This document shows positions 12,030 to 25,935 of a stretch of 64,000 nt of DNA, piece by piece. The notes under the pieces were generated by a model. It did no database searches and was not told the origin of the DNA. It worked only from the letters and a program-made list of their open reading frames with translations. Within the stretch, counting starts at the first letter, position 1; each line of letters starts with the position of its first letter. A program made the position numbers and the translations under genes. Source of the DNA: Hippophae tibetana (Eukaryota > Streptophyta > Magnoliopsida > Rosales > Elaeagnaceae); NCBI GenBank assembly GCA_037013495.1, contig CM072807.1, positions 8,621,001-8,685,000 on the forward strand, given 5' to 3'.

Positions 12030-13489
12030 TAATATATTATATTTAAATATAATATGTTAAGTTATGTATTATATATATCAAATTTACAATGAAGTTGGTT
12101 ACATTGTACAAAAAGTGATAAATTTATTTATTAAATAAATAAATTTTAAATTAATCATTACAAATTAAAAAATAATTATTAATTTATTAAAATAAATATT
12201 ATATAAGTAAAAAGTTATTTATTTATTTTTGTGTGTGTTTGGTAATGGTTTAGCGTTTAGTGTCATTTTATACAAACTTTGCTTGTTTTTATCAAAATAA
12301 CTATTTACCAGCCCAAACACCCGTGACAAGATTTGACTGAACGTCTTTCTAGTCTACTCATACGTCATTATAATAGAAAAAAATTGACAACAAAAAATAT
12401 CTATTTTGATAATTATCCAACAACACATAAAATTTAAAAATGTGAGTTAAAATTTTCGTGGGTTAAGTTTTTTTTAGTTTAATAAATAAGCACTATTTGA
12501 GTGTGAATGAGTGACTCGAGATTTTTTTTTTGTTAAATAAAAATAAACCTCATTTTAAAATAAGTAGTTTATCTATATTAAAGATCATTGTTATATAATA
12601 TACTTTTTTACATATTTGTCAAAAAAAAATTCTTATATGATGCACGAAGAGTCATGATAAAAGCGCTTAATCCCATGTATGTCATCGTAACTACAAAACC
12701 ACTTAAACTAGAACATGTACAGTGCAATACTAATTTGAATAGCAAAAATATTTATTTTAATTTAACTAATTAAAGTGATGTAGAAAAGGAGTTCTAAATT
12801 TTAATTATTAATTTTTTATAAACTTTAATTATTGAATTTAGTTTTGCTATGAAATTTGAAAAAACTTATGAATTAAGTCCTGTAAATGAAAATTCTAATC
12901 TCTATGTCTAAGTTTTTTTTTTTTTAACTTGTAAATAAATAAAGGGTGTATGTGTAAGTTACAAAGGCAAAATTTGGACCCCTTGATCTTGAACAATTCA
13001 GCTAACTCCTAACGGTTATGGAGGAATATAGAACCTATAGGAATAGGATAAGCATAATTCAATCATTCAACTTTAAATTTACATTAATGTTAAATATTAT
13101 TTAAACTGCTAACTGAATAATATCTATGGTATTTCATTATGCACATAAATTTACAATATAATTTTTAAAAAAAGTGACAGCCTAATAATCTAATTAGAAA
13201 AACTTTAAAATTTATCCAAACTGCTGTTTAGTGACCCTTTTTTAATAAGAAAGTTATGTATATTTCATCACAGGTGTGATATTGATTTACATTTTTCTAC
13301 CTATAATAACAAATTATTATATAAAAATATATTTACACAAAATTAATAAAAAAAAACTAGTTGGGTATAACTAGAAGGAGTAATCTTTGATATGAACTAG
13401 AAGGAGTAAGATGGCATGATTAAGGTTACAAGACCACATGATAATATGACATGAACCGACGTGAAGAACATAAATAATATTATAAAATT
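12030..13489. other. AT-rich spacer between the CACTA and copia elements
   Basis: No gene is visible. A short direct duplication of AACTAGAAGGAGTAA lies at about 13368 and 13396. The open frame at 12588-12773 has no recognisable content. Confidence 0.5.
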
Positions 13490-13671
13490 TGTAGAATTAA
13501 CTGAAAATATAAATGCTGTTAATTGCTATTTTAACAGTGAAACATATGTTATATTATAGTAGTTGTAACTGTCATAACCGGCACTATAAGGATTTAAAGA
13601 AATTTATCAACTTATATGAATATTATGTACAAATACTTATTAAAATATGAATAAAAAATATATATTTTTCA
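13490..13671 (+). repeat. 5' LTR of the copia element
   Basis: Starts TGTAGAATTAACTGAAAATA and ends ATATATTTTTCA. It matches the 3' LTR through AATATAAATGC, TTTTAA-AGTGAAA, GGATTTAAAGA, TATTATGTACAAATAC and AATAAAAAATATATTTTTCA blocks. The end position was set from the TTCA that precedes the primer-binding site. Confidence 0.7.
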
Positions 13672-13682
13672 TAAGAAAAATA

Positions 13683-13695
13683 TGGTATCAAAGCC
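13683..13695 (+). promoter_or_regulatory. Primer-binding site (initiator tRNA-Met type)
   Basis: TGGTATCAAAGCC lies 11 bp after the 5' LTR end; the usual copia site is TGGTATCAGAGC. It would prime minus-strand DNA synthesis. Confidence 0.8.
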
Positions 13696-13899
13696 ACTAA
13701 GAAATTCCTAAATCACCAGAGGAGCTAAATCGACCCTCATCAAAACCCAAAAACCACCAGACCCATTATCAACCCTAGCACATAACCTGAAACTAATTGA
13801 CCGAGCTTAAAATCGCTTGAAACCAGTTCATCGTTGTCAACTCCATCAACCATCTTCTCTCTTTTCCAACTTTGCCGATCAACTTCATTATCATTCCAT

Positions 13900-15345
13900 T
13901 TTTAATGGAAGGATTTGAATATGACAATTACAATAATCATCCATATATTCCCAAAGATCTCAAACTAGATGGCTTGATTCCATAAGTTCTCTCCCATTAC
14001 ATCTCACTCCTTTCATGTCATTTTTCTAGATCCTTTCGTATTCATCCCTAATTTCAAACCCACAAATGCAGCAAATACAACTATCTAATTCAATTTTAGA
14101 GTCTATCTATGGTATATCCTCCAGCACATTGGAATGCCTTCTATTCCATTTTTTTCATATTCCTAATTCCGAAATCAAACCATAGTTGGTGAAGAAAAGT
14201 TGGTATCTCTCAATCTAATCCTTGTTATGTATTGTTCGTATATCTGCTAACGCTGATAACACCTAGCCTCCTTTGCTAACGTTAAAAAAACTCAACCTCA
14301 ACCAAACACCCAAAAATCAGTCGTAATTGGACGAACATCAAGATTTGAAGGTTTGTGTTTGTTTGTTTTTCTTTTAAATTAAAGCCCAATTATTTATTTA
14401 TTTATTTTAATTTTACTGTATCGTAGATGTTATTAATTTGAAGCCCTATTATTATCATACATGTTTTTAGTGTTAAAAAAAGGCAAAAAAAAGTATAAAA
14501 AAAAAAAGAAATTAAATCCTCAAAAACAAAATCTCTTCTGATTATTTTTCGGTTAAAGGATTTTTTTATGTAAGAATTCTACTTAATGAAACAATTTATT
14601 ATGTATGGTCTCAATGATGAAGATGCATATTGTTGAACAAGAAAAACTATCCTACATCATGATAAAAATCGTTCCATCTATTATACAATTAGAAGATGAA
14701 ATGCTAACTTATGATGTTCATGTAACATCATGAGATGTTATCTATGTATATCCATTACCCATTTAATAGAGTACTCTTTCCAAAGTCTATAATAGTAATG
14801 ATTATATACATGTCTATTTTTCACATCATAAAGTCTTTTAGGCCAAACAAGGTGCCAAATTACTCTCAATATACTATGAACAGTTAATAGAAATCTTTCG
14901 AGAATTATACCATCATGATAAAGTGATCATGAAAGATCCCGATAATCAACTTTGACGAAAAAATTTACGTCACGAACCATTCTTAGGCATAGAATAATGT
15001 AATTCCTTAGTCTTTTGTAAGTCAAAATAATTTACTACTTTAAAGGAGGACATTGAAAAACCTAAAGCTATCATTATGATTTCCCACCATCGACCTAGTT
15101 AGACATCACAAAACCTGTCAAGATCCACCCATCCAAAGAATTCCAATAGTTCAGACAAATCTATATATAAATGCATTCATTGTAATCAAACAGACCATTC
15201 CAAAAGTTGTTGTTTTGAACTTATAGGATATCTAGATTTGTGGAACCCAAAATGGTTTTGGAATTCCAAGTAGCTACCTACTGTTGCAATCGCTCAAACA
15301 AAGCAAGAAGAAACCACTCATATGCCAGCATTGGTCACCACTACA
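13900..15345 (+). pseudogene. copia gag remnant with zinc knuckle
   Basis: The clearest part is a CCHC zinc knuckle at 15172-15213 reading CIHCNQTDHSKSCC, followed by FELIGYLDLWNPKW, where copia gags usually have a LIGYP.W stretch. Upstream, 13905-15100 gives scattered gag-like pieces broken by stops. The protein would have packaged the element RNA. Confidence 0.7.
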
Positions 15346-15389
15346 AATATTAGAGGTAAGGTCTTAAACATTTCTACACTTGTTTTGAC

Positions 15390-16365
15390 TAGTACATAGA
15401 TAATTGATTCTGTAACTACTAATCATATGACATTTTATGTTAGACAAATCTCATCCCTTAACTCATCCTCTCAAAATTGTGTCTCCAATAACACTCCAAT
15501 TATTAAGGAAGGGTTATCACATCTTACTAATAATGTGCATCTTGATTCTATGTTAGTTGTTCCTTCCTTAGATTATAATCTTCTATCAGTCTCTTAAATC
15601 ACTACTACTTTATCTTATGTTATTATTTTTTGGCTTAATTATTGTGTGTTTAAGAACATTCAGACTCGAAATATGATTGGTTATGGTGTTAAGAGAGGGA
15701 AATCATATTACTTGAACTTTAAGTCAAAAACTTTCAAAAGATTACTACACGCATTAGTAATAGAGAGCACTAGTTCATAAAAGAAGATCATTAAGATCTG
15801 GCTCTGGAATTGACATTTAGGGCATGCCTCATTTAATTATTTAAAAAATTTGTTTCCTAATTTATTAACAAATTTAGATATTTCTATTTTCAAATGTGAT
15901 GTGTCTGAACTTACAAAAAGCTATTGTACTTCATTTCCTCTTATTTTAAATGAAAGTCTTGTTCATTTTATAGTTATTCACTCTAATGGTTGGAGACCAT
16001 CCAAAGCTCCCACATTGGATGGGTCACATTAGTTTGTTATCTTTATAAATGATTGTACTCAGATGACTTGGTTGTATTTAATAAAATCCAAATAAGAAGT
16101 AACATTGTTGCTTTAGAAGTTTTATAACACCATTCGTACATAGTACAATGCACGGATACAAGTGTTACGAAGTGATAATGAAAGGGAATGCCATAATTTT
16201 GAACTTCAAAAACTTTTGAAATATTATGGCTCAATTCATCAAACCAGTTATCCAAATATACCTCAATAGAATGGTGTAGTAGGACCTAAGAATAGGAATT
16301 TATTGAAAGTTGTTTGCCCTTCCCTAATCAAGGCTCGCATGCCTTATACTACTGGTGCGAAGCTC
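15390..16365 (+). pseudogene. copia protease / integrase remnant
   Basis: IIDSVTTNHMTF (about 15400-15440) sits where the protease active site DSGATDHM belongs, with the catalytic-site Gly-Ala replaced. LDSMLVVPSLDYNLLSVS follows. Then comes a GAG-pre-integrase stretch (LGHASFNYL, KCDVSELTKS) in the open piece 15850-16032, integrase-like FINDCTQMTWLYLIKSK (about 16040-16095) and NGVVGPKNRNLLKVV (16270-16310). Stops interrupt each part. Confidence 0.7.
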
Positions 16366-16889
16366 TTCTCACTTTCAAAAAGAGTATCTTAAGGAAATTA
16401 TAAATCTTGTACACAACCTTGAGGAAAATGAGGTGGAAGTATCTGATTAAAATGTAGGTAACTTGGATCCTAGTAGTCAAAACTTGGATGTGAGTGAGAT
16501 ACTCTACACAATGACACCATAAGCATAGAAGTAGATGAGTTGGAATATAGTGGTCAAAATTTGAATCTAAGTGAAAATGAACACTCAAAAAGCTATATAT
16601 TTTTTTTTGAAATTGAGGCTTTATCGCTCTTAATTGATACATAAAATCAATCATTGTTTGAGGATATTTCTTATATAGTGTCTGAGTTATCTAGGAAACA
16701 GTTACCACAATGTCACACAAGAGGTATCCCTAAATCCATATATGAACCTGAATTTTATAGTAAAGTAAATTATCCCACGAGCCATTATATGGCTAATCAT
16801 TGTTTGTCAAAATCAAACATGTCATTTGTAAATCAATTGTATGTTGTCTCTATTCCTAATAGTGTACGAGAAGCTTTTGTTGATTCTAA

Positions 16890-18310
16890 GTGAAAAACTG
16901 CTGTGAATGAGGAGATGAAGTCTTTGAAAAAATGAAACATGGAAATTAATTTATCATCCAACAAGGAAGAAACGAGTAAGATGTTAATGGATTTTCACTA
17001 TGAAACACAATGCTAACAAAAAAATTGAACGCTTTAAGTCAAGATTGGTAGCAAAAGGATATACTTAAACCTATAGGATTGATTATACAAAAATATTTAC
17101 ACTTTTAGCCAAAATAAACATAGTTCATGTCCTATTATCTTTAGCTGTAAACTTGGATTGATCATTTCAATAATTTGATGTGAAGAATGTTTTTCTACAT
17201 GGTGAATTATCCGAAGAAATCTATATGGATCTCTTACTAGGATGCATGCTATAAAATGGGTACATCCAAAAGGTATGCAGATTAAAGAAATCATTGTACA
17301 CTCTAAAATAATCTCTAAGAGCATGGTTTGAAAGATTCAAAAAATTTATGATTGTTTTTAGCTACTAATAGAGTAACTCATATGATACTCTTTTTTCTAA
17401 AACAAATAATAGGATAAGATCATTGCACTCATTATATATGTGGATGACATGGTGGTTACATGGAATGACCCTAAAGGAAAAAAGGCCTTACAAAATTAGT
17501 TGTCCAAAGAGTTTAAAATGAAAGATCTAGGTCATCTAAAATATTTCTTAGAATTGAAGTATCCTTATCTTATAAAGGAATAACTTTATCTCAAAAAAAA
17601 TATGGCTTAGATCTATTACCAGAAACTGGTATATCAGTATGTCAACCAATTGATATACCAATAAAAGAAGGTCCAAAATTGTGTGTTAAGTTCAAACATA
17701 TATTAGTTGACAAAAGAAGATACTAAAGATTTGTATTGATGCACTTATCTCATTCCAAGCCAGACTTAGCTTATGTTTTAAGTATTGTTAGCCAATTTAT
17801 GCATAATTCTAGAGCACAATATATGAATGCAATTATGCATATTTTGAGGTATTTGAAATCTGCTCTAAGAAAAGGAGTATTATTTATTAAAAATACAAAC
17901 TATCAAAGTATAAAAGCATATATTGATATCGATTGGATTGGTGCTAAACGCGACATGTGATTTACTTCTGGCTATTTCACTTTTGTAGGAGATAATATTG
18001 TGACATGGAAAAGTAAGAAAAAAATTTCGTAGCTCACTCAAGTGCAAAGGCTGAATTCAAAGATTTAACAAACGTACTTTATGAGACATTTTGGCTAAGA
18101 TTACTTTTACAAGATTTAGATTTTCTTTTTGAACAACCCATCCAAATATTTGTGACAATAAAATAACGTATGATATCACACATAATATAGTTCAATATAA
18201 TCGTACAAAACACATCGAGGTAGACAGATTTTTCGTTAAGGAAAAAATTGAATGAAAAGATAGTGAAATTATCTAAGATTCATCTAGAAAATCAATTGGT
18301 TGATATCATC
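16890..18310 (+). pseudogene. copia reverse transcriptase / RNase H remnant
   Basis: AVNEEMKSL (about 16897) starts the reverse transcriptase. The catalytic YVDDM motif is intact at 17437-17451, followed by MKDLGHLKYFLELK-like sequence. The open piece 17736-17960 carries MHLSHSKPDLAYVLSIVSQFMHN and ILRYLKSALRKGVLF. RNase H follows with YIDIDWIGAKRDM, stop, TSGYFTFVGDNIVTWKSKKK and, near the end, RTKHIEVDRFFVKEKIE. The frame is broken many times, so no polymerase can be made. Confidence 0.8.
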
Positions 18311-18397
18311 ACCAAACTAGTTTCAAATTGAGTGTTGTTAAAGTTTGTAGAGAAGTTTTACATGTGAGATATATATATGTACCAACTTGAAAATAAA

Positions 18398-18547
18398 CGT
18401 TGAATTAACTAAAAATATAAATGCCATTAATTATCATTTTAATGGTGAAATAGTTACATTATGATTGTTAGGATTTTAAAGATTTTATCAGCCTCTATTA
18501 TCATGTATAAATACATATCAAAACATAAATAAAAAATATATTTTTCA
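18398..18547 (+). repeat. 3' LTR of the copia element
   Basis: Matches the 5' LTR block by block but is about 30 bp shorter. The start is degenerate (CGTTGAATTAACT where the 5' copy has TGTAGAATTAACT), so the TG terminus has been lost by mutation. Confidence 0.65.
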
Positions 18548-19244
18548 TCAAAAGAACATGACTACCACACATGAACTTATTGTTTCATTTATGCTTTGAA
18601 GTTATAAGTAAGTAATTGTATGTGCCTCAGTTGAATCGAATAAGTAACATTAAACTAAATTTTGTTAAACAATTTTTTTTAGTAATAATGAAAATTTATA
18701 TCCTTCAAAATAATATTGTATCGATAGCACTATCTTTTGCTTCGGAAAATATTATTAGGGTGAAATTTACGATGTAAAATTGGCTTATATGTTTTGTACT
18801 TAGCTAATAATCAATTCTTTATGTTTACATTAAATAAATAATAAAATAAGGAAGGAAAAAAGAGCTTAAATTAAATTAATTTTGTTATTAGAGGGTTATA
18901 TAAATTGTTAGAAATTATTGATTATAAATGATCCCAAAAGCTTAAGCTTGTGTGAGAAGACCAACAATACTTTTATACTATATCATTTCCTACAAGAGTT
19001 TGGTCTATGTTCTATGCAAATCAAACACTAACAATTTAACAATTGAGATAACGAAGCCTTAAATACATAACTTCCAATTTTAATATCATGTTAGAAATTA
19101 TTGATTACCATTATCAACTCTCCCACAAACTTAAGATATTAGGAGTATGGTTATAATTACTTTTATAAATTTATCATAAACATAGATCTTCATAGCCGTG
19201 TTATATATGTGTTTAAAAACATGCGAAAAAATTTCACTATAAAA

Positions 19245-19510
19245 ATTAAAAAAATTAAAACTCATAATTACAAAAATATCACATTTAAAACTTATAATAA
19301 CAAAAATATTATCATTTATATAACTTATGTGTTTTTACTATTTAAAAATATTCATCATATTACTTTACATAGAACGTTAGTCAGTTAGATATCGCTTCAA
19401 TTGAACTACATCTATTTAAGTTCGTTTAATATTAAACTTCATTCAATTAAATCATATTTAATATTATTAAGGTATTATTTTTATCTTTATAAGTTTTATG
19501 AATTTTATTT
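19245..19510 (-). repeat. Single arm of the foldback repeat family
   Basis: It matches the right arm of the element at 21928-22425 in the same orientation. Shared blocks are TTTTTACTATTTAAAAATATT, a TTTACATAGAACGT-like block, AGTTAGATAT, a CGTTTAATATT block, ATTCAATTAAATC and ATTTAATATTATTAA. Identity is partial and the copy lacks an obvious inverted partner. Confidence 0.55.
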
Positions 19511-21927
19511 TGTATAATTTTCAACCAATTTTAACTTGGTGTGAATTTTCTTAATAAAAATTCATTTTACTAATATTTCTCAACTCACTATATCGATTAT
19601 ACCCCTACCTTTACGATTATATATATGTCTAAAAACAATTGTGCTATTAAACCATAACGACTCCAACAAAACTAGCTAACAAAGTCATGAGAAGAACATA
19701 CTTATCACCATCCTTCTCACGTAAACTTACCAGAAGGCTAGAACAAAGGATACGTATGGTTGAAATCTAACATATTAGTCCTTATCAAATATCATATATT
19801 TCATGTTATTTTTAATCTCTTTATATATTATGTATAATTTTTTTTTTTGCATAACGTAAAAATATTTTTTATGTTTAAAAATGCAATACATGCATATTTT
19901 TATGAGATCTAAAAATAAAATTATGTAATTTATATTTAGATTTTTTTTTGTTTTTTTAGGGATTGATGCATTCTAAATATTGTCTATCTCAATCGTCAAT
20001 GTATCAATGATCAACATATGATGAAGATGTCATTTAATGCATAGCAAATTAACTAGTAATCAATTCTAGAAAATGTTTTATTTATCCCTATAATAATTTT
20101 TGTTGAAATCTTACTATAATTTGATAATTATTAATGTGTATCTTGTATTATATTTTTAAATAAATTTATATATACTTATCTAAAAATACAACCACTTATT
20201 CAACTTTGTTTCCTATGTTTCAATTGTCTAGTAGATTTAGATATAATAATGCATGGAATTCATATGATTTAGTTATGATTTGATTTTAATCATTATTCAA
20301 AAGATTAAGTTGATTTGATATGTTTTTAATCGATAGATCATAATGTGGATTGTACTATTATTTGATGCAATACATTATATATTTTAGATTGATAAATTAA
20401 AAATAATAAGATACATTATATATAACACTTTTTTTTTGTAATAAATATAAGAATAAATAAATAATTATGAATACGATGAGATTTAAATTTTTGTTTAATA
20501 AATTTTAAACAATAATAGATAGATTTATAAAAATTTCAAAAGAGAAAAAATTTTAAAATAATTATTTATAATGTAAAAATTAGAGAATTGTAATGTGATG
20601 TATAATATTTTTAGTTATAAAATTATAATTAAAAAAGATTTATTAATTGATTTATTAATATACATGTGATAAATATTTTTATTTTTATTTTCACATTTTT
20701 AAGGAAACAATTATTATCAAAATATGATTTGATTATAAGACTTACTTTCTTTATTTTTCAAATTATAAATTCGAACCACATCTTATATTATTTTTTCTAA
20801 AACAATCACTATTAAAATATGGAGTGGTTCATACATTTTTAAAAATATATTTTTTTTTAATTTTTTTTTTATCTTCATCCAATATTTGAAGCAAATAAAA
20901 AAATCTTTATAAATATTAACCAAAAATAAATTAATTACATTTTATAATTTGAATGAAATGTATATAGGGCAGACCGTAACAGGGCTAAGAGGGGCAGTAG
21001 AAATTTTAAGAAAAAATTAATTAATATTAATGTCAATTCAAATGTGTATGTATGAAAGGATACTATCAATTAGATTAAGTAATTAATTTAGTAATCTAAT
21101 TTAACTAATTTTGTATCAATTTTATTCAATTTGATATCCTGAAAATATATATATCGGTAAAGTTAAAATTAAAATTATTATTTAAATTAATAAAAAGCTC
21201 TGTTATAATTATATGAGTATATAATCAATCATTTGAGTTTATTGTTCGGGTCATGTATTAATTATTTTGGTAAAAAATAGTTTTATTTATAAAATTTAAT
21301 TTCAAATACAATTACAATAAAATTAATTATGATATATGTAAAAGTATGAATATAATAAGTAATTTTAAGTTAAATTATATAAATAATATTATAAATTAGT
21401 AATTTGGACAAAATTTACTACTAATTCAAAAAAATTAAATTAGGTTGACTAAATTGAAAAATTAGACAATAAAATAACTAAAGTTAGAAAAAAGAGATTT
21501 CTTAAATAATAAAAAAATATATATGATATTATTATAATATAAATTATTGTTATCATAATAATATTTTATTAATAATAATTTTATTTATTAAAAATAAAAT
21601 TAAAATTTTATACTTTATTATGATAATATTATTATTTAAAAAAACTGTCAATAATATAAAAAATATCGTGAAAATAATAAATGAAACTGTTAAAATATCA
21701 CACTCAAAATATATCAAAATAAAATACATGCACTTGGATGAAGTTTTTAACGTGTGTATACCGTGTGAAATGCGTGTTATTTTCCCACACATTAAAAGCA
21801 TCTTATCCTTATTTTTATAGAAAGTGCGTGCATTTAGGCTTCATCCAATTAAAGTTGCAAATATCCTATAATATTCTGGTCACGGCGATACAAAAGCGAT
21901 ACCTTAAAACATATGGGGAAATGAAAA

Positions 21928-22425
21928 ACCTTTAATCTTATAAAAATAAAAATATTATTCTAATAATATTAAATGAATTTAATTATATTATATTTAATAT
22001 TAAATGAATTTAAATAAATATAATTTAATTTAAAGTATTTAATTACATAATATTCAATATAAAATGATATATTATATTTTTTTAATAGTAAAAATATATA
22101 AATTAGATTTAATGATGTTATTTTCATACTTAAAAGGTTTAAGACTGTTATTTTTGTTAATTTTTTAATATAATTTTAAAAAATAACAAAAATAAGATTA
22201 TTAAAATTTATAACCGTAAAAATAACATTATTTATATATATTTATATATTTTTACTATTAAAAAATATAACACATTATTTTACATTAAACGTCATGTAAT
22301 TAGACGTTATTTAAATTAAATTATAATTATTTAAATCCGTTTAATATTTAATGATATTCAATTCAACCACCATTTAATATTATTAATGTAATATCTTTAT
22401 TATTATAAATTTTAGAGTATTATTT
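21928..22425. mobile_element. Foldback (MITE-like) element with about 245-bp arms
   Basis: The two halves are inverted copies around a centre near 22172. Reading outwards on both strands gives TTTTTGTTA-TTTTTTA, then TTTTTAATAGTAAAAATATATAAA, then a GTTTAATGTAAAAT-like block, TAATTTAATTT, TAATATTAAATG and ATAATAAAGATATTA-like sequence. The arms differ at many positions but keep the same order over their whole length, so the transcript would form one long hairpin. There is no coding capacity. Partial copies at 2140-2400 and 19245-19510 show it is a family. Target duplications and exact ends could not be fixed. Confidence 0.7.
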
Positions 22426-25400
22426 TTTAAATTTTTTAAAAATATTTAAGAAAATAACAATTTTCATATCTCTCTCACATATAAGGACTTTTGTTTAAAA
22501 TATTGGGATAGTTGTTTGCGTAATATCCCAAAATATTTTAATCATCATTAATTTGTAGATAATTGTTACAAATTTTTAAAATTTTGATTTTTCGCTTCTA
22601 TATACATCAATTATACAAGTTTGGGATTAAAAAATATATATATCGGTTTTATAATCTAATTTATTTTAAAATAAAATATGATTTGTAAGTAGTATATATA
22701 TATATATATATTATATATTATGTTCATTTTACATATAACTAAAATGAACTTATACACATGACATATAGAAACAAATATGCTATTTTCAAACAATTATATA
22801 TATATATATATTTAAAGCTTCAAATTAAAATATACTGTACATATCAAAAGGAATTATATAAATTTTTAATACAAGATAGTTAATTTTAAACTAGTTTTTT
22901 TCTATCTCTAAGGTTTTAAACTAATGTTCACAATAAGTTGCTACATTATTCATGATACATATTACACCAAATCATTTCATTTTGTGTAAGATTTTATTTT
23001 TCATAAAATCATTTATTGCTTATATAATAAGATATTATCTTATGATAATAAATTTATTATCACCACAATGATAAATTTAACGTGAATTGTTAATGCTTTC
23101 TTATATTGGATCAATGAGTTCATAGAAAATTTTATTATTTATTAAATTTATTCGGAAAAAATACTTACTATTATTTTAATGAGATATTGTTTTATGGTGT
23201 TAAAATAATATTTTTCTAACACTTAACCGATATATTTTTACACTTAATGTCTTAATATACTAAACCAAAGTCTTCCTATACTTATTAAAAAGCTCACCGA
23301 ATGTTAACGATGGTAGTTTAATTTTTATTCATGATTTTGTAATATTTAAGTTTTTTTTATAATAATATTATAAGTACAAGATATAAAGATGATAATTTTA
23401 CTAAAAAATAATTTTAGTTATAAAATTCCTACTCTAATAAATCACCAATTTTTTCACGTGTTTATGAATTTTTAAATATGGGTCCGATATTCACCATAAC
23501 AACTCAAAGCAATTTAAGTAGAATTTGTTTTATTATTTTGAATGCGATTCAAAGGAGCCAAATTCTACATTTTTGACGTGCCAAATTATACATAAATTAT
23601 GCATAAAAAGACCATTAGTAAGTTTGATAAAAAAATTATTTATCTTAATTTTTTTATAAATCATAAATAATATAATCTATTATTATTAATAAATATATTT
23701 AATGAAAATATTATTTTATAAATAGTATTTATTTTAATAATAATTTACTAATATTTATATCACCATTTTAATGAAAAAATAAGAGTCACTATTTTTTTTC
23801 AAAGTTTAAAATCTTTTTATCCAACTTTTATTAAATCTAATGGGATATCCACTAGTAATTTCTTCACATGCTTTATTTAGTGTTCGATGACTCGATGCTT
23901 TAAAGTCTTATAAAGCTTAATTATTTTATTTTTATGATGTAATAATATATGCTTTATGTTTTAAATATATATAATTTATAAAATTTATAATAATAAAACA
24001 ATATTTTTAATATTAATTTAAATATTTTTCAATTTTAAATAAACATATTAATTTTATTATTTTAAATTTTAAATATATTATTTTAAATAATTTATCAAAA
24101 ATATATAATGTGTAATAAATATACAAATATGTTATTTAAAAAAACATTTTTGAAGATAATTCAAAAGAAAATTTAGATAAAAAATATTTGATGTGATGAG
24201 AGGAAGGTGTAACCTACTAGAAGGCTGACCATTATCCAAACAAAAAGGCACGTTAACAACAGATATGGTGTTAAATTATTAGTTTAAAAGAAGTATATCC
24301 ATTTATTCTTTCCAATAATTACATCACATTTATATAATAATAATTTAATATATATGAAAAAAATACTCTTATCAAAATTAACTTTAACTGATTTCATTTT
24401 ATATACTTATTATATTTATACTTTTCAGGTTTCTTAATATATATATATATATAATACTAATTTAATATTTAATATTTATGTATTTTTTATTCTTTCACCT
24501 GCTGTAATATTAAACAACTTACTTTCTCATAATTTTTAAATATTTAAATACATATTTTAATATTTTAACTCATTTTATATTCTTTTTAAAATGTCTTATT
24601 TTTTTATCACATCAAAACTCTAAGATTTTTTTTATATTCTATTTTTTCATCATTAATCAAATTAAATTGATAATTTTTGATTGTATGCATTTATGATAAA
24701 ATGTAATAATTATTCAAATTTTAAATAAAATATTAATATGATTATATTTATAATATTAATAATACTTATAATAATAAGGATACATATTTAATACATATAA
24801 TTATAAGTAGAATTATATATACAAATTATTTTTTCTCTTGACTCGATCCATCTTTTATACAAATTGTATATTGCATAATGTTTTCTTATTCTTATTTTTG
24901 TATGCAAAAATTTAAAAATTACATATTATACTCATGAAAATAAAATTAGCATAAAATGTATAAAATTTGAATAAATACCGATAAATAATATTTAATTATA
25001 AGTAAAATTATTGAATTTTTAAATGATAAACGAAAAAAAAATTGAAAAGAGTATAAAATAAATTAAAAAATATAAAAATATATATTTAATGATTCAAAAA
25101 TATTATGTAAAAAAACTTTTAATGTTTTAGTATTGGAAATAAATACCATAAATATTTTTCATTAAAATATACGTGATGTATACGTGTAAAAAATTTATAT
25201 TAAAATAAAAAATATTTTAAAATTATAATTTTTATTAAATGCGAATATTGCTAAAATATCAACTAAAAACAAAAAATATTTAAAATAAAATTGCACACTT
25301 TTAAGCTAACAAATCTAACGTAATAATATAAATATTAGAATATTTGACAATAAAAATCTAAATATAAAGAACAAAAAAGAGAACAACTTCGTGCAATCCA

Positions 25401-25779
25401 TAGTGTCAATATCGGAACTGTACAGTTCTTTAGAATCAAAATCTATAGGACTCCTCTCAAGATTTAAACAACATTACTGTTTTGCTTTTTTTTTTTTTTT
25501 AAGTATAAACTATAAACTCACACTGAAACACGTATTTACAATTATAAATTTCCGACGTAGGCAATTTGAGCTTTTAATTGACATACGTATTATTTATTAT
25601 GAATAATAAAATAAAATAAAAATAAAAATAAGAGATTAATAATTAAAATGTATTATTTAAATAAAAAAATATTAACTTATTAATAATAATTTCTTTTTAT
25701 TAATAGTTAGAGTTTTAATGATCATGTAAATGATAATTAAATTTAAGGTTATTTTAATTTATCTATATATATTATTTTT

Positions 25780-25935
25780 TAAATATATTTTTTAATTAAT
25801 AAGCATATTATTTTATCTTTTTAATCAAAACTCACATTTTTATATCAAATTATTAAATAAATAGATTAAAATATCTTTATTTTATAACTTCAATAAAATA
25901 AGATAATTGTAAAACTCCATCACATCTCTGATGAT
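25780..25935 (+). repeat. Dispersed repeat, second copy at 61830-61925
   Basis: Both copies share TCAAATTATTAAATAAA-like sequence, then ATCTTTATTTTATAACTT, AATAAAA-A and CCATCACATCT in the same order and orientation. Homology fades after CATCACATCT in both. Family unknown. In the second place it lies directly upstream of, or overlaps, the left end of the gypsy element. Confidence 0.45.

Larger units (their letters stand above)
13490..18547 (+). mobile_element. Ty1/copia LTR retrotransposon, decayed
   Basis: A 5.06-kb element has short LTRs (13490-13671 and 18398-18547), a primer-binding site matching initiator tRNA-Met just after the 5' LTR, and coding remnants in the copia order: gag with zinc knuckle, protease, integrase, reverse transcriptase, RNase H. 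The LTRs differ in length (182 against 150 bp) and at many bases, so the insertion is old. All coding parts have stops and frameshifts. A clean 5-bp target duplication is not evident. Confidence 0.85.
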
